Shown piece by piece: positions 1-8,206 of a stretch of 64,000 nt of DNA. How positions within the stretch are numbered: position 1 is the first letter of the stretch; every line of letters starts with the position of its first letter. This DNA comes from Paenibacillus pabuli (lineage in GTDB: Bacteria > Bacillota > Bacilli > Paenibacillales > Paenibacillaceae). Below the pieces are notes generated by a model that had not been told where the DNA came from, ran no database searches, and saw nothing but the letters and a program-made list of their open reading frames with translations. Position numbers and translations under genes: made by a program. The stretch lies in NCBI RefSeq assembly GCF_023101145.1, contig NZ_CP073714.1, positions 5,704,001 to 5,768,000 on the forward strand, in the 5' to 3' direction.

Positions 1-692
1 CTTAGTACCATGCAACCAATTTTCGCTTCAGGCATAATCTCATGACCCAGTTTGACCGCCAGTGCACTTGCCACCAGTTCATGATGAATCGCTTGGTACA
101 GGTCCTGCTTGGACAGTTCCGCTTTTGGTGTATAAATCCCGCCGCTCATGAATGGTTCTTCCAGAATGGAGTTAATTTCATTGAACGTCAGCCAGTATTT
201 AACTTTGCCTTTAAAACGGTTAAACAAGACGGTTACATAACGCTCATAGAAATCGATCATTTTACGGTTAACCCAGCCGTCATACGTTTTGGACAAATGC
301 AGCGGTGTCTCATAATGAGAGATCGTTACAAGGGGTTCAATTCCGTATTTATGGCATTCGTCAAACAAGTCATCATAGAACTGAAGACCTTTTTCGTTTG
401 GCTCCAATTCATCGCCTTTAGGGAAAATCCGGGACCAGGCGATGGATGTACGGAACACTTTGAAGCCCATTTCAGCAAATAGTTTAACGTCCTCTTTGTA
501 GCGGTTGTAGAAATCGATACCGATCAATTTCAGGTTATCTTCTGTCGGTCCTTCCGTTCTCGGCGTCGTAATCCCGTGCGGCATTACATCTTGAACAGAC
601 AGGCCTTTGCCATCGGTGTTATAGGCTCCTTCAAGCTGATTGGCTGCGACTGCGCCGCCCCATAGAAAATCCTTCGGAAATGGTGTTGTCAT
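1..692 (-). CDS. 6-phospho-beta-glucosidase, GH1 (partial, C-terminus outside window)
   Basis: About 230 N-terminal residues are visible and the rest runs off the left edge. The protein opens with FPKDFLWGGAVAANQLEGAY, the GH1 signature start, and has the acid/base motif TFNEIN near residue 172. The nucleophile ENG motif would lie beyond the edge. It resembles the adjacent GH1 at 921-2378. Family members hydrolyse phosphorylated aryl- or alkyl-beta-glucosides and cellobiose-P made by PTS uptake in the cytoplasm. ATG at 692 is chosen because AGAGAGG lies about 10 bases upstream; an in-frame ATG at 701 sits almost on that site. A LicT-type antiterminator and terminator lie in its leader (766-865), so expression likely needs an inducing beta-glucoside. 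Confidence 0.9.
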   Translation of the reverse strand, partial: MTTPFPKDFLWGGAVAANQLEGAYNTDGKGLSVQDVMPHGITTPRTEGPTEDNLKLIGIDFYNRYKEDVKLFAEMGFKVFRTSIAWSRIFPKGDELEPNEKGLQFYDDLFDECHKYGIEPLVTISHYETPLHLSKTYDGWVNRKMIDFYERYVTVLFNRFKGKVKYWLTFNEINSILEEPFMSGGIYTPKAELSKQDLYQAIHHELVASALAVKLGHEIMPEAKIGCMVL

Positions 693-765
693 ATCAGTCA
701 TTCCTCTCTGGTTACGTTATATTCATTCTTTGTTAAAACAGTTGACCCTATGCCTGCGAGCACAT

Positions 766-848
766 CAAAAAGCGGACAACGCTCCAACGTAAAGGGCATG
801 AGATCAGATGGATCACAATAGCCTGCTTTATGTTGGGTTTTGCCCGCT
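766..848 (-). terminator. Antitermination-controlled terminator before the first GH1 gene
   Basis: Read on the minus strand, GCGGGC and CCAACATAAAG pair with CTTTACGTTGG and GTCCGC (one A-C mismatch), then CTTTTTG follows. The left arm overlaps the end of the antiterminator at 833-865, so the two structures exclude each other, as in LicT/BglG systems. Confidence 0.7.
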
Positions 849-865
849 TTATGCGGTAACAATCC
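833..865 (-). promoter_or_regulatory. LicT/BglG-type ribonucleic antiterminator (RAT)
   Basis: The minus strand reads GGATTGTTACCGC, then ATAAAGCGGGCAAAACCCAA. This matches the RAT consensus of beta-glucoside operons (GGATTGTTACTG, a short loop, then CAGGCAAAACCTAAA) with paired changes: CCGC against GCGG keeps the stem. It sits between two GH1 genes on the same strand. RNA-binding antiterminators of the LicT/BglG family bind such hairpins; no licT gene is in this window. Confidence 0.82.
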
Positions 866-920
866 CGAATAGCCCAGTTATTTGGAGAGATCCGGTTTCA
901 AGAATAGGAATCAGACCAAA

Positions 921-2378
921 TTACAACTGCTCGCCATTGCTGGCAATTACGTTTTTGTACCAGTCGAACGAATCTTTTTTGGAACGTTTGAGTGTTCCGT
1001 TACCTTCGTCATCCAGATCAACGTAGATGAAACCATAACGTTTGGACATTTCTGACGTGGACATGCTCACAAGGTCAATCGGGCCCCATGCCGTAAATCC
1101 AATCAGGTCCACGCCGTCTTTGATCGCTTCTTTCATTTGTTCGATGTGTTTCTTCAGGTAGTCCACACGATAGGAGTCATGGATTGAACCGTCTTCTTCG
1201 ACACGGTCATATGCACCCAGACCATTTTCAACAATAAACAACGGTTTCTGGTAACGATCCCAGAAGTTATTCAACGTCACGCGCAGACCGATCGGATCGA
1301 TCTCCCAGCCCCAGTCGGAAGCTTCCAGATAAGGGTTTTTCACGCCACCAGTCAGGTTACCTGTTGTTTCTTCCTTGTCTGCAGATGCAGATTTGGTTAC
1401 GGACATGTAGTAGCTGAAAGAAATGAAATCAACGGTATTGTTCAGCAAGATCTCATCATCGCCTGCTTCTTTTTGAATCACGATGTTGTTTTCTTCAAAA
1501 TAACGAGCCATGTAGTTCGGGTATTGACCACGAGCATGCATATCCGTGAAGAAGAGGTTAATCTGATTCTCATGTTGCGCCAGACGCACATCTACCGGAT
1601 TACAAGTCGCCGGATATGTTTCCATACGAGCGAGCATACAGCCCACTTGTGAACCAGGAATAATCTCATGTGCAAGCTTGGTTACGAGTGCACTCGCTAC
1701 AAATTGGTGATGCAGCGCTTGATATGTCGTTTGCAGCTGGTTGTCCACTTTATCGATCAGGATACCGCCGCCTGTGTATGGGCTAAACAGCATCACGTTG
1801 ATTTCATTAAACGTCAACCAGTATTTCACTTTATTTTTATAACGATTGAACACAGTCTCTGCATATCTCACATAGTGCCCAATCACTTCACGACCTGCCC
1901 AACCATTGTATTTCTGTGTCAGACCGAGCGGTGTTTCGTAGTGAGACAGGGTTACCAGCGGTTCAATGCCGTATTTCAACAATTCGTCGAAGACGTCGTC
2001 ATAGAATTTCAAGCCAGCTTCATTCGGCTCTTGATCGTAACCATTCGGGAAAATACGTGCCCAGTGAATGGACAAACGGAATACTTTGAAGCCCATTTCG
2101 GCGAACAATGCGATATCTTCTTTATAGTGATTATAGAAATCAATACCAAAACGTTTAGGGAAACGTTCTTCAATTTTGCCGGAAAGGATCTCTTCGATTC
2201 GTGTAGAGGAGATTTCCATGGCATGTCCGCCTGTACGCTTCTCTTTGGGAACATGCGCAATCATATCCGCAGTAGAGAGACCTTTGCCGTCCTTATCGAA
2301 TGCACCCTCCAATTGGTTGGCAGCAGTAGCGCCTCCCCACAGGAAGTTTTCGGGGAATCCTTTTTTTGCCGTGGTCAT
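921..2378 (-). CDS. 6-phospho-beta-glucosidase, GH1
   Basis: A full-length GH1 enzyme of 485 residues, the usual size for BglA/AscB-type 6-phospho-beta-glucosidases. It starts MTTAKKGFPENFLWGGATAA, has the acid/base TFNEIN near residue 191 and the nucleophile motif FIVENG near residue 380. It is expected to cleave phosphorylated beta-glucosides in the cytoplasm after PTS import. ATG at 2378 is chosen over an upstream TTG because AGAGG stands about nine bases before it. The leader holds a RAT and overlapping terminator (2455-2544), and a cre-like site lies further up. The adjacent GH1 at 1-692 is a paralog, and a beta-glucoside PTS lies at 28384, far from here. Confidence 0.93.
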   Translation of the reverse strand: MTTAKKGFPENFLWGGATAANQLEGAFDKDGKGLSTADMIAHVPKEKRTGGHAMEISSTRIEEILSGKIEERFPKRFGIDFYNHYKEDIALFAEMGFKVFRLSIHWARIFPNGYDQEPNEAGLKFYDDVFDELLKYGIEPLVTLSHYETPLGLTQKYNGWAGREVIGHYVRYAETVFNRYKNKVKYWLTFNEINVMLFSPYTGGGILIDKVDNQLQTTYQALHHQFVASALVTKLAHEIIPGSQVGCMLARMETYPATCNPVDVRLAQHENQINLFFTDMHARGQYPNYMARYFEENNIVIQKEAGDDEILLNNTVDFISFSYYMSVTKSASADKEETTGNLTGGVKNPYLEASDWGWEIDPIGLRVTLNNFWDRYQKPLFIVENGLGAYDRVEEDGSIHDSYRVDYLKKHIEQMKEAIKDGVDLIGFTAWGPIDLVSMSTSEMSKRYGFIYVDLDDEGNGTLKRSKKDSFDWYKNVIASNGEQL

Positions 2379-2454
2379 AACGAACAACCTCTTTTCGAAT
2401 TTTATTTGGGTTTTTCCCGAATACAGCGGCTGTATTTCAGGCCAAAAAACAAGA

Positions 2455-2521
2455 AAAACCTAAACTCAAGGTAAAATAGCTCGCAAAAAAGAGCCTTCAT
2501 TTCACCATCAGTTTAGGTTTT
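2455..2521 (-). terminator. Antitermination-controlled terminator before GH1 gene
   Basis: Minus-strand arms AAAACCTAAACT (2510-2521) and AGTTTAGGTTTT (2455-2466) are perfectly complementary. An inner stem GGTGAAAT/ATTTTACC and GCTC/GAGC extends it, and the T-rich TTTTTCTTGTTTTTT follows. The first arm is shared with the RAT at 2512-2544. Confidence 0.85.
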
Positions 2522-2544
2522 GCCTGTCTGCACAGTTACAATCC
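2512..2544 (-). promoter_or_regulatory. LicT/BglG-type ribonucleic antiterminator (RAT)
   Basis: The minus strand reads GGATTGTAACTG, then TGCAGACAGGCAAAACCTAAA, an almost exact match to the RAT consensus of licT/sacY/bglG targets. It precedes and overlaps a strong terminator ahead of the GH1 gene at 921-2378. Confidence 0.9.
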
Positions 2545-2587
2545 ATCAAAAGATGTTATTGCGTATTCGGTTGTTTTTCTCTTGTAA

Positions 2588-2600
2588 TGTAAGCGTAACA
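2588..2600. promoter_or_regulatory. Possible cre-like site
   Basis: TGTAAGCGTAACA is a near palindrome resembling the CcpA cre consensus but one base short. It lies about 45 bases upstream of the RAT, near where the GH1 promoter should be. I could not find a convincing -35/-10 pair here. Confidence 0.3.
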
Positions 2601-2758
2601 TATCTATTTTGCAAAATCAACTTTCCGCTCAATCCGCTCACATACAACCTTTTGACGTTATCGAGGCATTTGCATAATTGCTGCTCTTAGGGCATTCGTA
2701 TCCTCTTTTTTGAGGTAACTGGCAGGACTTTCGTCTCCCATTGCGGGTAATTTCATGT

Positions 2759-2947
2759 CTATCCATCGCAGTGCATATTCACCATTTCACATAAAAGAAC
2801 CTTGCTAATATCTGCCGGAATCCCCCGCTGTTCTGCACATTCAGCCCATTTTGGATCCACATGCAAATATGCTTCTTCGAAGAGCAGCACAAATGAGTCC
2901 CAACTGCTTTGATTAAACTCCGCCAAAAATAACTCTTTCATACTCAT
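2759..2947 (-). CDS. Small protein of unknown function
   Basis: Sixty-two residues starting MSMKELFLAEFNQSSWDSFV. ATG at 2947 has GGAGG seven bases upstream, a strong site, which supports translation. The sequence is acidic, with tryptophans and a C-terminal Cys pair (LLCEMVNMHC); no signal peptide or membrane segment is seen. It is divergent from the LuxR-type regulator at 3094. I do not recognise the family. Confidence 0.6.
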   Translation of the reverse strand: MSMKELFLAEFNQSSWDSFVLLFEEAYLHVDPKWAECAEQRGIPADISKVLLCEMVNMHCDG

Positions 2948-3093
2948 GTAAATTTCCTCCCTCAAATAGACATCGTAACCCCGAAGTCCTACAGTAAGCA
3001 ATTCATCCTTAAGCCGCTTGAAACCGAGTCTGAAAAAGGTAAACTTAATTTTAAATGTTTTTTGGGAAAATGGATAGTCAAGGAGGACACCTT

Positions 3094-3855
3094 ATGTCTG
3101 CACAAACATCTGCCATGCAGAAGAGCTGGTTCCAGAACGAATCACACGCTCCCGGTATGGCTCGCATCAAGTATGTAACTCCAACCAATCTGGACAGGGT
3201 TCGCAAAATCAATCATTTTCTAATTAGCGCATTCCAGCATAGTCTCTCGGATATTAAAGAGAATCTGTCCAGCACGTACCTCTTTCTTCTTACAGATGCT
3301 GACGGGGTGCTGCTTGCCATGGATTACAGCTGTGATCTGGAACAGGTCGTAAAACAATCGCCGATTCGTCCAGGCATGGTTTTTACAGCCAAGAGTTGTG
3401 GTGTAAATGCCATATCGGTAACTATGGACACACACGAACCGGTTCTTCTGCCACCCGAGCAGCATGAGAATCCTCTGTTCCAAAGTTGGCATTGTTACGC
3501 CACCCCCTTATCTCTTGGCTTTCAACACGCCGGCTATCTCGACGTCTCCACTATTAATGCGGACATGCAAGGGGAACTAATTGCCATTGCCAAACTAATT
3601 CCGGCCCACATGCAAAATCGGTATCAGTCTAACCTTGCCTCGTCGGTAACGGAGCAGCCATCGATTGAGTTCACCAAGCGCCAGTTAACCATTCTGAAAA
3701 TGATCTCGAGCGGGCTGACGGTTAAAGCGATTGCCCTTAAATTGAAAATTAAAGAATGTACCGTAAACCATCATAAAAAAGTAATTTTCAACAAATTAGG
3801 CGTGCAATCCAGCACGGAAGCTGTTTCAATTGCCAGCCGTCTGTCTTATTTATAA
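3094..3855 (+). CDS. LuxR-family regulator with AcoR-like GAF sensor domain
   Basis: 253 residues. Residues about 40-170 resemble the GAF-type sensor half of AcoR-class activators: TAKSCGVNAI, then EPVLLPPEQHE and QSWHCYATPL match the family pattern GTNAI...PV...EH...W.CSAAP. Instead of a sigma-54 AAA+ domain, the C-terminus carries a LuxR helix-turn-helix (about 195-245, FTKRQLTILKMISSGLTVKA). AAGGAGG lies just before ATG 3094, so this start is preferred over 3055. The likely role is a DNA-binding regulator answering a small ligand. The lipoprotein downstream and the small gene upstream are candidate targets, by position only. Confidence 0.82.
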   Translation: MSAQTSAMQKSWFQNESHAPGMARIKYVTPTNLDRVRKINHFLISAFQHSLSDIKENLSSTYLFLLTDADGVLLAMDYSCDLEQVVKQSPIRPGMVFTAKSCGVNAISVTMDTHEPVLLPPEQHENPLFQSWHCYATPLSLGFQHAGYLDVSTINADMQGELIAIAKLIPAHMQNRYQSNLASSVTEQPSIEFTKRQLTILKMISSGLTVKAIALKLKIKECTVNHHKKVIFNKLGVQSSTEAVSIASRLSYL

Positions 3856-3859
3856 TGGT

Positions 3860-3884
3860 ACCCCTATAGATTCCTATAGGTGGT
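3860..3884. promoter_or_regulatory. Inverted repeat, possible operator
   Basis: CCTATAG-ATTC-CTATAGG (3863-3880) is a perfect 7-bp dyad, flanked by ACC and GGT that extend the symmetry. No T-tract follows, so it is a poor terminator. It lies about 80 bases upstream of the lipoprotein gene and just after the LuxR-type regulator, so it could be that regulator's binding site (inference). Confidence 0.4.
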
Positions 3885-3963
3885 CAACACGAACATCTGT
3901 GCTAAGATTTTTAGGTACACATGAATTAGAGAGAGAAAACACACACATTTTCAGGAGGGTATT

Positions 3964-4752
3964 ATGTCTATTCCAAAAAAAGCTTCATTGTTTGCCATGT
4001 TAATTATGATTCTGTTGGTTGCTGCAGCCTGCGGCGACAAGGCGGATAACAACGCCAAAACGAATGACTCAACTGCAACAGAAACCACTGCCGGCACAGA
4101 TACAGACACAGCCAAGACAGAAGATACGGAGAACACGGAAAGCTCAGAAGCATCCACTTCCGAGTCCAAGGAAACAGATAACTCCAAAGACGTTGAATTG
4201 GGTACTACGGAAAAAGGCTCTTACAACAATGACTATTTTGGTGTATCGCTGAAATTCCCCGAAGCTTGGGAGTTCCAGGATGCCGCGGGCATGAACGAGC
4301 TGACTAACGCTTCCTCCGAAGTTATTGCTGGAGACGATGAAACGAAGAAAAAACAAATTGAACTATCTCAGGCCAAAACACTGAACCTGTTGATGGCTTC
4401 ACAATATCCATTGGACGGAGGTCAAGTTGGCCCTTCCGCTATGGCGATTGCTGAAAAAGTAAGCCTGCTGCAAGGAATTCGCACAGGTAAAGATTACCTG
4501 AAAGCAACGAAGAAATTCATGGAGGACAGCCAGTTCCCTTATGAATACAAGGAGTTCACAACCGAAACGATCGGTGGCAAAGAAATGGATCTGATGCAAA
4601 TTACGATGGATGCTGGCAATGGTTCAACCATTACGCAAGATTACTACAGCACGATTATTGAAGGTTATGCATTCAACTTCATCTTTACCTATTTGGATGA
4701 TACTACAAAGGCCGAGATCAACAACATTAAGAAATCGGTTCAATTCAAATAA
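3964..4752 (+). CDS. Lipoprotein of unknown function
   Basis: 262 residues. The N-terminus is a lipoprotein signal with lipobox VAAAC, so Cys23 would be lipidated after export. Residues about 28-85 are a low-complexity Thr/Ser/Glu/Asp linker, typical of a tether that holds a domain away from the membrane. The remaining ~175 residues form a globular domain beginning near DYFGVSLKFPEAWEF, which resembles the start of PsbP-like or stress-type extracellular domains in other Firmicute lipoproteins, but I cannot name it firmly. AGGAGGG precedes ATG 3964, and a terminator follows at 4783. Confidence 0.8.
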   Translation: MSIPKKASLFAMLIMILLVAAACGDKADNNAKTNDSTATETTAGTDTDTAKTEDTENTESSEASTSESKETDNSKDVELGTTEKGSYNNDYFGVSLKFPEAWEFQDAAGMNELTNASSEVIAGDDETKKKQIELSQAKTLNLLMASQYPLDGGQVGPSAMAIAEKVSLLQGIRTGKDYLKATKKFMEDSQFPYEYKEFTTETIGGKEMDLMQITMDAGNGSTITQDYYSTIIEGYAFNFIFTYLDDTTKAEINNIKKSVQFK

Positions 4753-4782
4753 TATATTCACCGTGCCTCCTGGGCATGGGAT

Positions 4783-4830
4783 AGAACCCCGCGCAATGAT
4801 CTTCCACAGATCACTGCCGGGGTTCTTTTC
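4783..4830. terminator. Bidirectional terminator
   Basis: AGAACCCCG and CGGGGTTCT form the outer stem, with TGATCT/AGATCA inside, followed by TTTTCT on the plus strand. It separates the lipoprotein gene from the convergent ATPase gene. Confidence 0.8.
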
Positions 4831-4853
4831 TGAGTAAACATGAATGGTTCACC

Positions 4854-6605
4854 TTATCCGGAAATGGCGACCCAATGTCCCTCTTTTACTTCCACCCATC
4901 GGGACTGTTCCAGATTATAGCGATCTTCCACTTCTGCCATCTCTCTTGGAACTTCGTTCACAGCATGACGTTTTTTCTTCGCTTCTACAGCCGGGTCCGG
5001 AACCGGAATGGCCGATAACAAAGCCTTTGTGTATGCATGCTGAGGGTTCGAATATAGCTCTTCACTTTCTGCCAGCTCCACAATCTTCCCATTATACATG
5101 ACAGCTACACGATCACTGATATGTTTAACCATGGACAGGTCATGTGCGATGAATAGGTATGTCAGACCAAGTCGCTGCTGCAATTCCTCAAGCAGTTGTA
5201 CGATCTGAGCCTGAATGGACACATCCAGCGCAGACAAAGGCTCGTCACATACAATAAATTCAGGTTCCACGGCCAACGCACGAGCAATCCCAATCCGCTG
5301 CCTCTGCCCACCCGAAAACTCATGAGGATATCGCTGGGCATGTGCCGGATCGAGACCCACCATCTCCAGCAATTCCTCCACACGCTTTTCCCGTTCAGCG
5401 GGGCTGCTGGCAAGATGGTGAATATCCAAAGCTTCTCCAATAATGTCCATGATTCTAAATTTGGGATTAAGCGAGGCATACGGGTCCTGGAAAATAATCT
5501 GCATATGCCGCCTCATCGTTTTCATCTCCGAGGCAGAGAGGCGGTTGAGCGGCACTCCCTTGAACAGCACATCCCCACCTGTAGGTTCATGCAGTCGCAG
5601 AATGGCTCGGCCTGTAGTCGATTTCCCGCTGCCCGATTCACCTACAACCCCCAACGTCTCCCCCTGGCGGATCTCGAAACTGATATCGTTTACAGCTTTT
5701 AAAGTGTTGCCTTTACCCAGATTAAAATGTTGTCTGAGGGACTTCACTTCCAGTAAAGGCTGATCATCCTCCAGATCGCGTGGTACCAACGAAACGAGTT
5801 TCGGCTTTTTCTTCTCGTCTAATCGAGGCAATGCATTCAGCAGTCTGGACGTGTATGGATGTTTCGGATTGGCAAAAATCTCGGTGGTTGTCCCGGATTC
5901 CACAATCTGCCCGTCTTTCATGACCACGACCCGATCACACATGCCTGCCACGACTCCGAGATCATGGGTAATCAGAATAATGGAAGTGCCCAGCTGTGCC
6001 TGCATATCTTTCATCAAATGAAGGATCTGGGCCTGAATGGTAACATCGAGCGCAGTTGTCGGTTCATCTGCGATCAGTAATTCAGGACGGCAGGCGAGAG
6101 CAATGGCAATCATCACCCGCTGACGCATACCTCCGGAGAATTCATGTGGATACTGATTGAAACGTATTTCACTCTTGGTGATACCAACGAGCTCCAGCAT
6201 GGCAATCGCCTGCTTCTTTGCTTCCCCTCTGGAAAGCTTCTGATGCTTAATCAGACTTTCGGTGATCTGTTTCCCGATTTTCACGGTAGGATTAAGAGAG
6301 CTCATAGGGTCCTGAAAGATCATGCCAATGTCACGGCCACGGATACTCTCCATCTCTTTTTGTGTTTTATGAACCAGATCTACCCCTTTAAACAGGATCT
6401 CACCCTTTTTCATCTGCGAAGGAGGAGAGGCCAGCAGCCGCATAATGGAACGTGCCGTAACACTTTTCCCACTGCCAGATTCCCCTACAATGCCAAGGGT
6501 TTCCCCTTTCCGCACTTCAAAACTGACTTCTTTCACCGCCTGAAATTCACTCTCTCCGGAATGAAAAGAAACGGACAACTCATTTACTTTCAACAAAGGT
6601 TGCAT
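4854..6605 (-). CDS. ABC transporter ATPase, DppD-DppF-type fused double domain
   Basis: 583 residues containing two complete nucleotide-binding domains of the peptide/nickel (Opp/Dpp) class. Walker A GESGSGKS is at 41-48 and again near 320. Each half has an LSGGQ-like motif (FSGGMRQR, FSGGQRQR), Walker B with DEPTTALD or DEPLSALD, and the family's C-terminal NPKHPYT/NPQHAYT region. Such fusions (GsiA/YejF type) supply both ATPases of one importer. ATG at 6605 is chosen because GGTGAT precedes it; upstream in-frame GTG/ATG codons lack a good site. It is divergent from the permease and binding-protein genes at 6752-11613, with which it should work. Confidence 0.92.
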   Translation of the reverse strand: MQPLLKVNELSVSFHSGESEFQAVKEVSFEVRKGETLGIVGESGSGKSVTARSIMRLLASPPSQMKKGEILFKGVDLVHKTQKEMESIRGRDIGMIFQDPMSSLNPTVKIGKQITESLIKHQKLSRGEAKKQAIAMLELVGITKSEIRFNQYPHEFSGGMRQRVMIAIALACRPELLIADEPTTALDVTIQAQILHLMKDMQAQLGTSIILITHDLGVVAGMCDRVVVMKDGQIVESGTTTEIFANPKHPYTSRLLNALPRLDEKKKPKLVSLVPRDLEDDQPLLEVKSLRQHFNLGKGNTLKAVNDISFEIRQGETLGVVGESGSGKSTTGRAILRLHEPTGGDVLFKGVPLNRLSASEMKTMRRHMQIIFQDPYASLNPKFRIMDIIGEALDIHHLASSPAEREKRVEELLEMVGLDPAHAQRYPHEFSGGQRQRIGIARALAVEPEFIVCDEPLSALDVSIQAQIVQLLEELQQRLGLTYLFIAHDLSMVKHISDRVAVMYNGKIVELAESEELYSNPQHAYTKALLSAIPVPDPAVEAKKKRHAVNEVPREMAEVEDRYNLEQSRWVEVKEGHWVAISG

Positions 6606-6664
6606 GTAATCACCAGCCCTCATCCATATTTTCACTTGTGCTCATATGTATACTCTTCCATACC

Positions 6665-6693
6665 TTGACAATTAAATAGACTCTAAATAATAT
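6665..6693 (+). promoter_or_regulatory. Sigma-A promoter for the permease/binding protein operon
   Basis: TTGACA (6665-6670), a 17-base spacer and TAATAT (6688-6693), about 60 bases before the first permease start. Confidence 0.55.
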
Positions 6694-6751
6694 ATACTAT
6701 ATCAATCGGAATAATGCAATTTAAAGTGAGATGAAAGGAGGCTCGCATGGT

Positions 6752-8194
6752 TTGAATCTTGCAAAAGCCAGCAAAATGTCACAGCTTGTTTACATCCTGG
6801 GATTTAATTATGGCAAAATGCTGCTTCATCCCTCCTATCGATATGTTCTATTTATTCTCGGACTGCCCGTTAATTTGGTTGTGCTTCTGATCTGGCAATC
6901 CAGACGAAAAAGGGATGGGTGGGCCGTGGCTCAGCAAGCGGTTGAGCGCGATATGCTCTCCACTTCTTACCGGGATACACTCCGGACGGACGTAGAACAA
7001 CAGTTGAGGCGTAAACACCGTTTTTTTCGGCAGCAAGTTAGTGAGGCAGAGTTTAAACGACAGACGGAGGAGTGGCTGGAGGAATCCGTTCAGAAGGAAT
7101 TAAAGGAACGAACATTCAGCAAGCTTCAGGAACAGGGGAAGCAGCGCCTGACGATGGCCGATACATTCCAATCATTGATTGATAAACCGTGGTTCCTTGC
7201 AATATCGGTTATTCCGGGCTGTCTGATGTACGCCATGATGTTTTTGTATGGCAATCCTTATCTAAAGTACATATTCGAAAGAATTCTGATGACCGTATTC
7301 GTCATTCTGGGTGTAGCAACACTTGTTTTCACCATCTTGTACCTGTCTCCATTCAATCCGGCGGCCAACATTCTCGGAGAGACAGCGACACAGGAACAGA
7401 TCGCAGCTTTTAACCATGTGTATGGCCTGGATCAGCCCTATCTTGTCCAGCTCTGGAACAATATCAAGGGCATAGCGCTATTTGATCTCGGCAAGTCCTT
7501 TTCAGGGAATGAAGATGTCACGGCTACGATCGCCAGAAAGTTTCCAATCACGCTAACACTAGCCGTTATCTCCTTGCTGCTTGCCCTTGTCATTGCATTG
7601 CCGATCGGCATCATCTCGGCGATCAAGCCCAATTCACTGTTTGATTACACATTCATGTTTATTGCATTGATTGGATTATCGATTCCGAATTTCTGGCAAG
7701 GACTTATTTTCATCCTGAATTTCTCGATCAAGCTGCAGTGGCTTCCGGCTACCTTCAATCCACAGAACTGGCTGTCCATTATTATGCCAACGATTGTTCT
7801 GGGAACGGGATTAACCGCTGCAGTGGCCCGTATGACCCGTTCTTCCACACTGGAAGTTATTCATGAGGATTACGTGATGACTGCTCGTGCCAAAGGATTA
7901 AGTGAACGACAGGTACTGCTGAAACACGCTGTGCGCAATGCGCTAATTCCAATCGTAACCGTTGTAGGTCTTCAATTCGGAGGCATGCTTGGCGGGGCGG
8001 CTGTAACAGAGAAAGTATTTAACATCAGCGGTCTCGGCAGCTACATTGTGGATAAACAATTTATACCCGATATTCCGAGTATTATGGGCGGAGTAGTTTA
8101 CACGGCGATTACAATCTCCATCATTAATGTGGTGGTAGATCTGTTGTACGCTTTTGTCGATCCCAGGGTCCGTTCCAAGATGAAACAATATTAA
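6752..8194 (+). CDS. ABC permease, DppB-like, with N-terminal extension
   Basis: 480 residues against the usual ~310-330 of DppB/OppB. From about residue 173 it is a standard permease: FERILMTVFVILGVATLVF, SPFNPA, several membrane helices and the EAA loop EDYVMTARAKGLSERQVLLK near 372. The first ~170 residues are extra: a membrane segment (YVLFILGLPVNLVVLLIW), a long charged helical stretch and a second membrane segment (WFLAISVIPGCLMYAMMFLY). TTG at 6752 is chosen because AAAGGAGG lies ten bases upstream; the ATG at 6731 is inside that ribosome site. It is first in an operon with the second permease and the binding protein. Confidence 0.88.
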   Translation: MNLAKASKMSQLVYILGFNYGKMLLHPSYRYVLFILGLPVNLVVLLIWQSRRKRDGWAVAQQAVERDMLSTSYRDTLRTDVEQQLRRKHRFFRQQVSEAEFKRQTEEWLEESVQKELKERTFSKLQEQGKQRLTMADTFQSLIDKPWFLAISVIPGCLMYAMMFLYGNPYLKYIFERILMTVFVILGVATLVFTILYLSPFNPAANILGETATQEQIAAFNHVYGLDQPYLVQLWNNIKGIALFDLGKSFSGNEDVTATIARKFPITLTLAVISLLLALVIALPIGIISAIKPNSLFDYTFMFIALIGLSIPNFWQGLIFILNFSIKLQWLPATFNPQNWLSIIMPTIVLGTGLTAAVARMTRSSTLEVIHEDYVMTARAKGLSERQVLLKHAVRNALIPIVTVVGLQFGGMLGGAAVTEKVFNISGLGSYIVDKQFIPDIPSIMGGVVYTAITISIINVVVDLLYAFVDPRVRSKMKQY

Positions 8195-8206
8195 AGCAGG
8201 TGCACT

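Noticed and set aside
1668..2474. 268-codon open frame opposite the GH1 gene
   Set aside because: It is a reverse-strand shadow of a conserved gene, with no domain and no start signal. A similar shadow lies over the partial GH1 gene at 42-482.
4144..4356. Alternative frames inside the lipoprotein linker
   Set aside because: The Thr/Ser/Glu-rich repeats make long open frames on both strands by composition alone.
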